NCBI GenBank assembly: GCA_963762635.1
Contig: CAVXLQ010000013.1
Span: 466,805-530,804, forward strand
Source of the DNA: Tenggerimyces sp963762635
GTDB lineage: Bacteria; Actinomycetota; Actinomycetes; Propionibacteriales; Actinopolymorphaceae
DNA length: 64,000 nucleotides
Direction of reading: 5' to 3'
A model generated the notes under the pieces. The model searched no databases. It saw only the letters and a program-made list of their open reading frames with translations, and had not been told where the DNA came from. Below are positions 35,128 to 43,062 of this stretch, piece after piece (position 1 is the stretch's first letter; every line of letters begins with the position of its first letter). Position numbers and translations under genes: made by a program.

Positions 35128-36448
35128 CGATCAGTCTCTCCTCTGGTAGGCGATAGAGGCGTCGCCGCTCACGCAGGGCGAGAGCCGTCGCCACGGTAAT
35201 GGTGCCGACCCGGCCGACGAACATGAGTATGACCAGAACGAATTGCGCCCAGTGGTTCAGATCGGTGGTCACGCCTAACGACAGCCCAACCGTGGCGAAC
35301 GCCGAAATCGACTCGAACAGGACCGCGTCGAACGGATGGTCGGTGAGAAGAAGGAGTGCGAACGTCCCCGCCGCGACCACCCCGACGCCCAGCAAGGCGA
35401 CCGTCAGCGCCAACCGCTGAACCGACGACGCCAGCTGCCTCCGGAACAACGTCACCTCCGGATCGCCGCGGATCTCGGCCAGAATGACGAACGCCAGGAG
35501 GAAGAACGTCGTCACCTTGATCCCACCCGCCGTCCCCGCACTGCCGCCGCCGATGAACATCAGCACATCGGTCAGAGCGAGCGTCTCGGGGCGCAGCGCC
35601 GCGTAGTCGAGGCTGTTGAACCCCGCGGTCCGGGGCGAGACGCCCTGGAAGAACGACGCGAGCACCTTGCCCGGTACGTCCAGGGCACCCAACGATCGGC
35701 TGTTGGTCCACTCCAGCAGCAAGAACGCCACAGACCCTGTCACGACCAAGACGGCCGACCCCAGCAAGGTGAGCTTGACATGCACCGACCAGTGCGCCGG
35801 GCGTCGCCACCCTCGACGCAGCTCGTACAGGACCGGGAAGCCCAGGCCACCGAGCATGAACGCGAGCGCGATCGGCAGGCAGATCCAGCCGTCCGACACG
35901 AAGCCGGTCAGGTTCGAGGAGTAGAGGCTGAAGCCCGCGTTGTTGAACGCCGACACCGCGTGGAACACCGCCTGCCAGAGCGCTTCCCCGAGCCCGTCGT
36001 AGTAGACGGCACGGAAACGTGCGGTCAAGATGGCGGCCACGATGGCCTCGACGGTGAGCATCACCACCCCGACCCAGAGCACGAGGCGGCGCACGTCTCC
36101 AAGCACCAGCGAGTGGGTCTCCGCCTGCGCGACCAGTCGCGAACGGAGGCCCAACCTCCGGCTGACCAACAGGCCGAGGAGAGTGGCCAACGTCATGATG
36201 CCGAACCCGCCCACCTGGATGAGCGACATGATGACCACGTGACCGAACGTCGACCAGTGGGCCTGGGTGTCGACGACAGCCAGGCCCGTCACGCAGGTGG
36301 CCGACGTCGCCGTGAACAGGGCCGTCACGAACGAGGCGGGCTCGTCGGTGGCCGAGACGGGCAGCATCAACAGGACTGTTCCCGCCACGATCACCGCGAG
36401 GAACGCCAGCGGAACAAGCCTCGCCGGATGCCGCAGCTCACGTCTCAC
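35120..36448 (-). CDS. KtrB/TrkH-type potassium uptake membrane subunit
   Basis: This 442-residue K+ transporter has four repeated membrane-pore-membrane units. The four selectivity-loop segments are visible: TSATCVTGLAV, SAFNNAGFSLY, SPRTAGFNSLD and SAFATVGLSLG, each with the conserved glycine. FIGGGSAGTAGGIKVTTF is the gating loop of TrkH/KtrB proteins. With the 34441-35127 product it forms a Ktr system for potassium uptake in osmotic adaptation. Complete; GTG/ATG 36448 start. Confidence 0.92.
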   Translation of the reverse strand: MRRELRHPARLVPLAFLAVIVAGTVLLMLPVSATDEPASFVTALFTATSATCVTGLAVVDTQAHWSTFGHVVIMSLIQVGGFGIMTLATLLGLLVSRRLGLRSRLVAQAETHSLVLGDVRRLVLWVGVVMLTVEAIVAAILTARFRAVYYDGLGEALWQAVFHAVSAFNNAGFSLYSSNLTGFVSDGWICLPIALAFMLGGLGFPVLYELRRGWRRPAHWSVHVKLTLLGSAVLVVTGSVAFLLLEWTNSRSLGALDVPGKVLASFFQGVSPRTAGFNSLDYAALRPETLALTDVLMFIGGGSAGTAGGIKVTTFFLLAFVILAEIRGDPEVTLFRRQLASSVQRLALTVALLGVGVVAAGTFALLLLTDHPFDAVLFESISAFATVGLSLGVTTDLNHWAQFVLVILMFVGRVGTITVATALALRERRRLYRLPEERLIVG

Positions 36449-36540
36449 AGACCCGATCTTGCCCGATCCGAGCCGATCAGCGGACGAAGGTCACGCCCAG
36501 GGTGTCGTACGTCGGGCCGTCGTCTGGCCGGCGACGAGGA

Positions 36541-37281
36541 TCACGTCCGCGTGGATCGAGCGATCCGGCGCAGCAGCAGGGTGGCGAGCAAGCCGTTGTA
36601 GGCAACGCCGCCCGCGATGTACGGCCAGAAGTTCTGGCCGTCCGCTGCCAGCCAGAACGCCTTCGCCGGCCAGTACGTCGGTGCCAAACCGAACAGCAGC
36701 TGCGCAGGTGAGTCGATCCACCAGGGAACGAGCGGAAGACCGAAGAGCAGGATGCCGATCGCCCGCATGACGGCCAGACCCTCGACCTTGTTGTTCGCGA
36801 TCGCGGGCATGAGGAGTCCGACCACCGCGGCAGCGAGGCCGCAGACGAACGCCACCGGAACCGATGCCAGCACCAGGTCGACCGGGAGCAACCGGGTGAG
36901 CGCCAGTGCCGCCACCACGGACACCATGCTGACCACAGTGATCATCGCGGCACGGTAGAGCGGGTAGGTGAGCGGTGGGATCGGAGCAACACGCAACGCC
37001 GCCAGGGTGTTCTGGTCCTTGTCGTCCAACAGCATCAACCCGCAGAGCGCACCGAGCACGGCGATCGGTCCGACGACAACGAAACCACTCACGATGAGCG
37101 TGTGATACGGCACCAGGTCGAACGCGTACTCACGCTCCAGGAACCGGGTGAGTGGCGGCACGAACCACATCGCCATCGCATAGATGAACGGCCCCAGCCC
37201 GACACCGATCAGGATCGAGTCGCGTCGCACGCTTCGCAGATCGTTGCGGCCGAAGCCGGCGACCGCGTTCAGGACGCTCAT
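36541..37281 (-). CDS. ABC exporter permease, last gene of the GbsR operon
   Basis: This 246-residue six-helix membrane protein of the ABC-2 type includes VRRDSILIGVGLGPFIYAMA and LMLLDDKDQNTLAALRVAPI, the cytoplasmic DD-Q-TL-ALRV segment of bacitracin/fluoroquinolone-like exporter permeases. Start ATG 37281 overlaps the stop of the upstream permease by 4 bases. It should pair with that permease and the ATPase at 38027-38896. Confidence 0.8.
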   Translation of the reverse strand: MSVLNAVAGFGRNDLRSVRRDSILIGVGLGPFIYAMAMWFVPPLTRFLEREYAFDLVPYHTLIVSGFVVVGPIAVLGALCGLMLLDDKDQNTLAALRVAPIPPLTYPLYRAAMITVVSMVSVVAALALTRLLPVDLVLASVPVAFVCGLAAAVVGLLMPAIANNKVEGLAVMRAIGILLFGLPLVPWWIDSPAQLLFGLAPTYWPAKAFWLAADGQNFWPYIAGGVAYNGLLATLLLRRIARSTRT

Positions 37282-38030
37282 GAGCTGCCCTCCCTGGCCA
37301 CGACGTAACGGTCGAACACCCACCGGGCCAGCAGGACGAGCGCCGCCAGCCAGGCCACCTGGTAGCCGACGGCGTAGACCGCTTGCCATGCCGACAGCTC
37401 GAGCTGGCCGAAGACCGATCCGAGCAGCAGGAGGCTCCCCTGCGTCGGCAACAGGTAGAACGCGGGGCTGCTCAGGAAACCGCTGTACGACAGCAACGGA
37501 ACGTTCATGACCGCGATCACGAGCGTGGAGGGGATGAGCCAGTCGGTTATCGAGGGGAACGGTGCCGCGGTGATCAATCCGCAGAGCAAGAACAGCAACG
37601 TGCACATGACGACGGCAAGGGCGAGCAACGCCACCCTGCCCACGACCCTGGCAAGGTCGTCTCCAGGACCCACGATGGCATGCACCCCCAGGACAACGGC
37701 CGCCACGAGACTGAGCAGGCTGAGCCCTGCGAGCTTGCCGGTCAGATAGTGCCGGAAGCGCACGGGTGTGGACAGGAGCGCGAAGAGCGTTCGCTCGCCC
37801 TTCTCGAAGAACACGGCGCCGGCGATGAAGAAGAACCCGATGATCACGGAGTCTCCGAAGATGACGTACGGCATGGCCACCCGACGGAGCCCTTCGGGGA
37901 TGAGAAGGACAGCTATCTCCCACAGCACGAGCGAGAATCCGGCCGCATAGTAGAACCCGTATCGCCACTGCAATCGCAAGTCGAGCTTGACGACCATCCA
38001 CAACGGACGCGCGGCGCTGATCGTCCTCAT
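37278..38030 (-). CDS. ABC exporter permease, third gene of the GbsR operon
   Basis: This 250-residue six-helix permease has KLDLRLQWRYGFYYAAGFSL at the N terminus and AVFFEKGERTLFALLSTPVR as the cytoplasmic signature loop (FEKGERTL-ALLSTPV), the same type of segment as in its partner. It overlaps both neighbours by 4 bases. The cargo is unknown; the arrangement fits export of a drug, lipid or peptide. Confidence 0.8.
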   Translation of the reverse strand: MRTISAARPLWMVVKLDLRLQWRYGFYYAAGFSLVLWEIAVLLIPEGLRRVAMPYVIFGDSVIIGFFFIAGAVFFEKGERTLFALLSTPVRFRHYLTGKLAGLSLLSLVAAVVLGVHAIVGPGDDLARVVGRVALLALAVVMCTLLFLLCGLITAAPFPSITDWLIPSTLVIAVMNVPLLSYSGFLSSPAFYLLPTQGSLLLLGSVFGQLELSAWQAVYAVGYQVAWLAALVLLARWVFDRYVVAREGSS

Positions 38031-38896
38031 TGGAGTGTCCGTCCGGTGACGTCGATGAACACGTCCTCCAGGCTTGCTTCCTGACTGTGCAAGGCCTCGA
38101 CTTGCTTCGAGCGGACCAACGAGAGGAACGCCTCGTCGTCGGCGATCGTGTCGATCGCGAAGTCCTTGTGCTGGAGATCCGCGAGCGCCGGAGCGCGGTA
38201 GGTCACGCGCACGGTCCGCCGGCTACGGCTCACCTTGTGCTCGGCAGGCGAGTCGAGCGCGGCGATCTGGCCGTCGACCACGAACGCGACCCGGTCACAC
38301 AGCTGGTCCGCGGTCGCCATGTCGTGAGTGGTCAGGAACACCGTGCGGCCCTCTGCCCGCAGCTCCCGGATGATGTCCTTGATGATGCGGGCGTTCGCCG
38401 GATCCATGCCGGAGGTCGGCTCGTCGAGGAACAGCAACCGCGGCTTGTGCAGGAGAGCGCGGACGAAGACCAGCCGCATCTGCATGCCCTTGGAGTACTT
38501 CGCGACGCGAACGTGGGCGTGCTCGGCGAGTCCGACGCGTTCCATGAGCCGCATCGGATCTTCCTTCGACCCCAGATAGAGCGAGGCGAAGAACTCGAGA
38601 TTCTCCAGCCCGGTGAGCTTCTGGTAGTGGTTGGGCAACTCGAACGAGACGCCGATCCGTTCGTAGTACTCCGACTTCCAAGCTGCCGGCGACTTGCCCC
38701 AGACGGACACGTCCCCGCCGTGGCCATCGAGCAAGCCGATCAGGATCTTCTGCGTCGTCGACTTGCCCGCTCCGCTCGGCCCGAGGAAGCCGAACACCTC
38801 TCCCTCGTCGACAGCGAAGCTCATTCCGCGCACGGCGGGCTCCGCGGACCGCGGATAGGTGAACGTGAGCCTGTCGACAGCAACGACCGTGCTCAT
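38027..38896 (-). CDS. ABC exporter ATPase, second gene of the GbsR operon
   Basis: This is a 289-residue ABC ATPase: Walker A GFLGPSGAGKSTTQKIL, signature YSKGMQMRLVFVRALL, Walker B LLFLDEPTSGMDP, H-loop TTHDMATADQL. The C-terminal about 70 residues form the EASLEDVFIDVTGRTL domain usual in drug-exporter ATPases. The signature SKGM in place of LSGGQ is shared with the ATPase at 42190, so these two cassettes are close relatives. ATG 38896 overlaps the GbsR stop by 4 bases. Confidence 0.9.
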   Translation of the reverse strand: MSTVVAVDRLTFTYPRSAEPAVRGMSFAVDEGEVFGFLGPSGAGKSTTQKILIGLLDGHGGDVSVWGKSPAAWKSEYYERIGVSFELPNHYQKLTGLENLEFFASLYLGSKEDPMRLMERVGLAEHAHVRVAKYSKGMQMRLVFVRALLHKPRLLFLDEPTSGMDPANARIIKDIIRELRAEGRTVFLTTHDMATADQLCDRVAFVVDGQIAALDSPAEHKVSRSRRTVRVTYRAPALADLQHKDFAIDTIADDEAFLSLVRSKQVEALHSQEASLEDVFIDVTGRTLQ

Positions 38897-39384
38897 CGCC
38901 CCGCCTCCTTCGAACCCGTCCCCTTGTTCCGTTGCCGCCACCGGGCGTCGATCCGCGCGTACTCGGTCTCGAGGAACGCGTACATGTCCCGCATCTCTTC
39001 GAGTCGGACCGAACGTGCGGCCCGATCCTCGCTCGGCAGGTCGTCGAGCATCGTCAGGCCGCGGTCGGCGAGCTTGCGCCACTCGGCTGCCTGCAGCGCC
39101 TTCTGCTCGGCCTCGTGGAGCCAGAAGCCAGGTCGCAGCCGGTAGAACGTCTGACGCGAGCCAGGCCGCGCGTACCGTTCGACGGCGCCGGCCTGCACCA
39201 GCATGCGCACAGCCATGCTGATGGAGCCGGCACTCACCTGCAGTGCTGTCGCCAGCTCGTCGGCGGACTGGTGCGGAGGCTCGCAGACCAGCAGCCAGCC
39301 GAGGATCCGGCCAGGCATCCGCGGCAACCCCGCGTTGGCGAAGTACAGGCCGATCTCTTCGACGTACTCATCCAGTTCGCTCAC
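38893..39384 (-). CDS. GbsR/MarR-type regulator of the ABC exporter
   Basis: This 163-residue winged-helix protein has the GbsR-family start YVEEIGLYFANAGLPRMPGR followed by ILGWLLV, then SADELATALQVSAGSISMAV as the HTH. The C-terminal part is a helical dimerisation region. GTG 39384 is chosen because GbsR proteins begin close to the EEIGLYF motif; an in-frame TTG at 39420 would overlap the dyad at 39415-39432, which is better read as an operator. First gene of an operon with three ABC genes, all overlapping by 4 bases; it should repress that operon and respond to the cargo. Confidence 0.85.
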   Translation of the reverse strand: MSELDEYVEEIGLYFANAGLPRMPGRILGWLLVCEPPHQSADELATALQVSAGSISMAVRMLVQAGAVERYARPGSRQTFYRLRPGFWLHEAEQKALQAAEWRKLADRGLTMLDDLPSEDRAARSVRLEEMRDMYAFLETEYARIDARWRQRNKGTGSKEAGR

Positions 39385-39414
39385 GCTGGACAGCAAACGC
39401 GTTCGGGTCAGAAG

Positions 39415-39432
39415 TTTCAAGAATTTCTGAAA
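39415..39432 (-). promoter_or_regulatory. Operator-like dyad of the GbsR-ABC operon
   Basis: TTTCAAGAATTTCTGAAA is an imperfect palindrome (outer arms TTTCA/TGAAA, centre GAATTTC) ending about 30 bases upstream of the GTG at 39384. It is unusually AT-rich for this genome and the likely autoregulatory site of the GbsR protein. Confidence 0.45.
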
Positions 39433-39472
39433 TGATCTCAGGAGCTGGACGCGGTCGGCGCGGACCGGGAGT

Positions 39473-40222
39473 TCAGGCGGTCTCCCACCGGAACAGCAGC
39501 GTCCCGAGGGCTCCGAACACCAGCACCATCCCCGCGAGGATCGCGGTGGGGAGGAGCAGGGCCGACCACGCTTCGCCGTTCCAGAGACCCTGGATGAGAT
39601 CAGCGAAATGTCGGATGGGCGAGAAGTTCATGATCCGCTGGACGCCCTCGGGCAAGGTGGCGACCGGGATGAACGCGCCGGAGGACAGCATCAGAACGAT
39701 CATGAGCACGTTCCCGATGCCAGTGGCAGCCCCTGAGGACGGGTAGATCCCCGCGAGCGCGTAGCCGAGGGCCAGGAACGCCGCGAGTCCGAGCGCCGCC
39801 GCGAGCAGGACGGCGATGAGGCTTCCGGTCATCGTGACACCGAACGCCAACCAACCGACGCCGAGCGCGGCGACCATCCCCACGAAGCCGATCACGAAGT
39901 TCACGGTCAGGTCGGCCGCGAGGTAGGTCCAAGGCCGTAGCGGGGTCAGGCGCAGCCGGCGTAGCGCTCCGCTCTCGCGCATCGTCAGCTGACCGACGGG
40001 AAGGGAGAGCACTCCGGTGACGGCGAGGACGACCGAGGCGAACGCGGGCAGCGTGGCGTCGATGAAGCCGCGACCGCCGAACGCTGGTTGGGGGTCGTTG
40101 CCGAAGATGCCTCCGAGGATCAGGACGAGGGCGGGAGCGAAGACGAACGCGAAGAACAGTCCGACCGGCTCTCGCAAGTGGGAACGGAAGAAAGCCTCGC
40201 CAAGCGCGAGGTAGGTGGTCAT
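39473..40222 (-). CDS. ABC-2 exporter permease (AbrB-ABC cassette)
   Basis: This 249-residue permease of the ABC2_membrane (NodJ/DrrB-like) type has EPVGLFFAFVFAPALVLILG near the N terminus, LTMRESGALRRLRLTPLRPW as the cytoplasmic E-G-RR-R-TPL loop, and LMLSSGAFIPVATLPEGVQR typical of drug-efflux permeases. Start ATG 40222 overlaps the ATPase stop by 4 bases. Confidence 0.87.
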   Translation of the reverse strand: MTTYLALGEAFFRSHLREPVGLFFAFVFAPALVLILGGIFGNDPQPAFGGRGFIDATLPAFASVVLAVTGVLSLPVGQLTMRESGALRRLRLTPLRPWTYLAADLTVNFVIGFVGMVAALGVGWLAFGVTMTGSLIAVLLAAALGLAAFLALGYALAGIYPSSGAATGIGNVLMIVLMLSSGAFIPVATLPEGVQRIMNFSPIRHFADLIQGLWNGEAWSALLLPTAILAGMVLVFGALGTLLFRWETA

Positions 40223-41148
40223 CGAGTCTCCTCGGTTCGCATGGCACGTCCGGTGAGGTTCAGGAACACGTCTTCGAGGCCGGGCGACGTGGCGGTGAGG
40301 TCGGTCAGCCTGATGCCGCAGGTGGTCAGCTCTGCGAGGACGTCTTGGAGGAAACCGCCGATTCCTTGCACGGTCAGGTGGCGGTCAGCTGGCTTGGCGG
40401 TTGTCACGGCGTCGAGAGCTTCGAGCTCACGCACCAGTTCGGCCGGCGGCGTCTGGTCGAGGGACAGCTGCGCGGTGGCCTCGCCGGCGTGATCGCGTAC
40501 GAGCGCGGGGACGGTGTCCAGTGCGATCAGGCGACCGTGGTCGATGATTCCGACCCGGTCGCAGAGGTGCTCGGCCTCCTCCATGTAGTGGGTGGTCAGG
40601 ACGACCGTCGCTCCTCGATCCCGGATCTTCTCGATCACGTCCCACATCGCCAAGCGTGCTTGCGGATCCAGCGCAGTCGTGAGTTCGTCGAGGAAGACCA
40701 CTTCGGGCTCGTTCAACAGCGCCAACGCGATGAACACCCGCTGGCGTTCGCCACCCGAGAGCCGCTGCACCCGCGCGTTCTGCTTGCCGGCAATGCCGAG
40801 CGTCTCGAGAAGCTCTGGCCAGGGAACCGGGTTGGCGTAGAACGAGGAGAACAGCCTCATCGCTTCGGCAACCGTGAGCCGTGGCAGGAGCGAGGCGGTC
40901 TGCAACTGAACGCCGATGCGCAGGCTCAGCTCGTGTCGATCGCCGACGGGGTGCAGCCCGAGAACGCTCACCTTCCCGGAGATCGGCGTGTCCAGGCCCT
41001 CGACGCAGTTGAGGAGAGTCGTCTTGCCAGCCCCGTTCGGCCCGATCAGGCCGAAGATCTCGCCGCGCTCGACCTGGAAGGAGACTCCGTCGACCGCGGT
41101 GACGGCTCCGAACGTCCGCACCACGTCCTCACACACCACAACACTCAC
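40219..41148 (-). CDS. ABC exporter ATPase (AbrB-ABC cassette)
   Basis: This is a 309-residue DrrA/CcmA-like ATPase: Walker A GLIGPNGAGKTTLLNCV, signature LSGGERQRVFIALALL, Walker B VVFLDELTTALDP (Leu where most family members have Pro after E), H-loop TTHYMEEAEHL, and a C-terminal domain ending SPGLEDVFLNLTGRAM. GTG 41148 overlaps the AbrB gene stop by 4 bases. Together with the 39473-40222 permease it should export a drug-like compound. Confidence 0.9.
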   Translation of the reverse strand: MSVVVCEDVVRTFGAVTAVDGVSFQVERGEIFGLIGPNGAGKTTLLNCVEGLDTPISGKVSVLGLHPVGDRHELSLRIGVQLQTASLLPRLTVAEAMRLFSSFYANPVPWPELLETLGIAGKQNARVQRLSGGERQRVFIALALLNEPEVVFLDELTTALDPQARLAMWDVIEKIRDRGATVVLTTHYMEEAEHLCDRVGIIDHGRLIALDTVPALVRDHAGEATAQLSLDQTPPAELVRELEALDAVTTAKPADRHLTVQGIGGFLQDVLAELTTCGIRLTDLTATSPGLEDVFLNLTGRAMRTEETR

Positions 41149-41420
41149 GTGGACTCCTCGTCGTCTCCGGCGGTCGGGGGCCCACTGGGCGCTGGCGGTC
41201 CCGGCGGTCCTGGCATCGCTTGCGCGATGAACTTGTCGAACAGGTCTTGGCGCACGATCGCGATCCCCTGGTTCACGTCCGCCAGCAGAAGCAGCGTGTC
41301 TCCGGGGTGGATGTCGAGCAGCTCCCTCGCCCCCTTCGGAATCACGATCTGTCCCTTTTCCCCCACCTTGACCGTGCCGGCGAACTTCCCAGCAGCTGGA
41401 GGTAGGCCTTCGACACCCAT
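41145..41420 (-). CDS. AbrB/SpoVT-type DNA-binding protein
   Basis: This is a 91-residue protein. The swapped-hairpin AbrB domain occupies about residues 10-55: GTVKVGEKGQIVIPKGAREL then LDIHPGDTLLLLAD. A short Gly/Pro-rich tail follows. It heads an operon with ATPase and permease genes (4-base overlap), a regulator type found beside DrrAB-like exporters. ATG 41420 has a GGAG ribosome site; the open frame upstream continues into operator DNA. It probably represses its own promoter through the AGTAG/CTACT sites at 41431-41471. Confidence 0.85.
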   Translation of the reverse strand: MGVEGLPPAAGKFAGTVKVGEKGQIVIPKGARELLDIHPGDTLLLLADVNQGIAIVRQDLFDKFIAQAMPGPPGPPAPSGPPTAGDDEEST

Positions 41421-41430
41421 CCAACGTCTC

Positions 41431-41471
41431 CTACTTGTAGAACGAGTAGAAAAAGTATAACTCATTTGAGT
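41431..41471 (-). promoter_or_regulatory. Promoter and operator region of the AbrB-ABC operon
   Basis: On the + strand CTACTTGTAG (41431-41440) and ACTCATTTGAGT (41460-41471) are short palindromes, and AGTAG/CTACT words recur at 41445-41449. The minus strand has TATACT (41453-41458), a near-consensus -10 about 35 bases before ATG 41420. The AT-rich, repeated layout suits an AbrB-family autoregulatory site. Confidence 0.5.
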
Positions 41472-41513
41472 AGCGTGTGCCGGGATGGACCTGCTGGCGG
41501 CTGGCGGCTGGCG

Positions 41514-42152
41514 TCAGGGCGTGGCGGGGTGGACGTCTCGCAGGCCGTTCTCCAACAGCGCGAGCGCGCGGCGGAGCTCGGCGCGGATGTCGACCGGTTT
41601 GGCCTGGCTGGCGTGCCCGAGGACGACGCCGACCAGGGCGCCGACGACGGCGCCGGCCATGGCGTGGGAGAGCGTGTCGTCCAGCACGTCGGGATAGGAC
41701 TGCCGGAGTCGCTCGGCGATCAGTCGTTCCGCGGCCAGCAGCCGCTGCAGGGCCTGCGCCTGGAGCTCGGGCTTGCCGAGAACGAACGCCATCCGATCGG
41801 CTCGATCCGGACCGACGAGCCCGTCCTGCGAAGTGTCCAGGACGTGCTCGACGAGCCGACTCAGCGCCTCCATCGGGCTCATGCCATCGGCCCGGACGGC
41901 GTCGAATGCCTCGGCGATGGCGGCCGTCCGCTGATCGGCCCCCGCAAAGAGCACGTCCTCCTTGGCGCGGAAGTAGCTGAAGAACGTGCGGGTGGAGACG
42001 TTGGCCCCCGCGGCGATCTCCGCGACGGACGTGCCGTCGTAGCCCTTCTCCGCGAACAGCCGCACCGCACTGTCGGTGAGCGCCTGGCGGGTCTGCTGCT
42101 TCTTCCGCTCGCGCAGTCCAGAGGCCTGGTTCACATCGCGAATTCTATGCAT
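41514..42152 (-). CDS. TetR-family regulator, divergent from an ABC exporter
   Basis: This 212-residue protein has the TetR N-terminal HTH: RKKQQTRQALTDSAVRLFAE, KGYDGTSVAEIAAGANVSTR and TFFSYFRAKEDVLF. The C-terminal ligand domain (MALVLGKPELQAQALQRLLA-like segment, MAFVLGKPELQ) is of the mycobacterial EthR-like general type with unknown ligand. ATG 42152 is used; GTG 42170 is in frame but lies in the promoter. It is divergent from the ATPase gene at 42190, across the dyad at 42176-42190. Confidence 0.88.
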   Translation of the reverse strand: MHRIRDVNQASGLRERKKQQTRQALTDSAVRLFAEKGYDGTSVAEIAAGANVSTRTFFSYFRAKEDVLFAGADQRTAAIAEAFDAVRADGMSPMEALSRLVEHVLDTSQDGLVGPDRADRMAFVLGKPELQAQALQRLLAAERLIAERLRQSYPDVLDDTLSHAMAGAVVGALVGVVLGHASQAKPVDIRAELRRALALLENGLRDVHPATP

Positions 42153-42175
42153 CTTGACGAAAAATTGCACTCGAC

Positions 42176-42190
42176 TGCAGTATTACTGCA
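42176..42190 (+). promoter_or_regulatory. TetR operator over the start of the ABC ATPase gene
   Basis: TGCAGTATTACTGCA is a perfect palindrome with 7-base arms around one T. It ends on the A of the ATG at 42190. TTGACG at 42154-42159 is a candidate -35, with the -10 inside the dyad, so the mRNA would be leaderless and a bound TetR would block it directly. Confidence 0.6.
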
Positions 42191-43062
42191 TGCTGCAGGA
42201 AGAGGTCGTCGAGGTTCGTGGTCTCCGCGTGCGTTACCCAGGCACGGCGCGGGACGCGGTCGCCGGGATCGACCTCGGCGTGGCAGCCGGCGAGGTCTTC
42301 GGCCTGCTCGGCCCAAACGGTGCCGGCAAGACCACGACGTTGCAGGTGCTCACCGGACAGCATCGGCGGCACGGCGGCCAGGTCGAGATCCTCGGCCGAC
42401 CCGTGCGCGGCTGGGGAACGGGCCTGTACGAACGCATCGGGGTCGGGTTCGAGCTGCCGGCGTACTTCCCCAGGCTGACGGCCAGGGAGAACCTGGCCGC
42501 GTTCGCCGCGCTCTACGCGCGGCCCACGCTCACGCCGGACGAAGCCCTGGAAACGGTGGGCTTGGGCAACGCCGCCAGCCAACGCGCCTCCACGTTCTCC
42601 AAGGGCATGAAGATGCGCCTCAACCTGGCTCGCGCAATCCTGCACCAGCCGGACATCCTCTTCCTCGACGAACCGAGCTCGGGACTGGATCCATCCAGCG
42701 CGGCGGACATCCGTGCGGTCATCCGTGCCCAGGCCGCGGCGGGCCGCACGGTGTTCCTCACCACCCATGACATGCCGGCGGTGGAGGAGCTGTGCTCGCG
42801 GATCGCGTTCGTGCGCGACGGCGTGATCGTTGCGTCCGGCACCCCGCGCGACCTCCGGATCGCGTACGGCAGAAGCTCGGTCGTCGTCGAGTACGGCGAG
42901 GCGGGCGGGCTGCGGCACGCCGAGTTCCCAGCGCTCGACGACCCCGAGCTGCTGGCGTTGCTCGCCAGCGGTCACGTCCAGACCGTCCACACCCGCGAGG
43001 CTCCACTCGCCGAGGTGTTCATCGCGGTCACGGCGAACGAACCCACTGGGCCGACGCGATGA
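42190..43062 (+). CDS. ABC exporter ATPase (TetR-divergent cassette)
   Basis: This is a 290-residue ATPase: Walker A GLLGPNGAGKTTTLQVL, signature FSKGMKMRLNLARAIL, Walker B ILFLDEPSSGLDP, H-loop TTHDMPAVEEL, and a C-terminal EAPLAEVFIAVT domain. The ERIGVGFELP segment and SKGM signature match the ATPase of the GbsR cassette (38027-38896), pointing to duplication or a shared subfamily. ATG 42190 follows the TetR operator directly. It overlaps the permease gene by 4 bases. Confidence 0.9.
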   Translation: MLQEEVVEVRGLRVRYPGTARDAVAGIDLGVAAGEVFGLLGPNGAGKTTTLQVLTGQHRRHGGQVEILGRPVRGWGTGLYERIGVGFELPAYFPRLTARENLAAFAALYARPTLTPDEALETVGLGNAASQRASTFSKGMKMRLNLARAILHQPDILFLDEPSSGLDPSSAADIRAVIRAQAAAGRTVFLTTHDMPAVEELCSRIAFVRDGVIVASGTPRDLRIAYGRSSVVVEYGEAGGLRHAEFPALDDPELLALLASGHVQTVHTREAPLAEVFIAVTANEPTGPTR

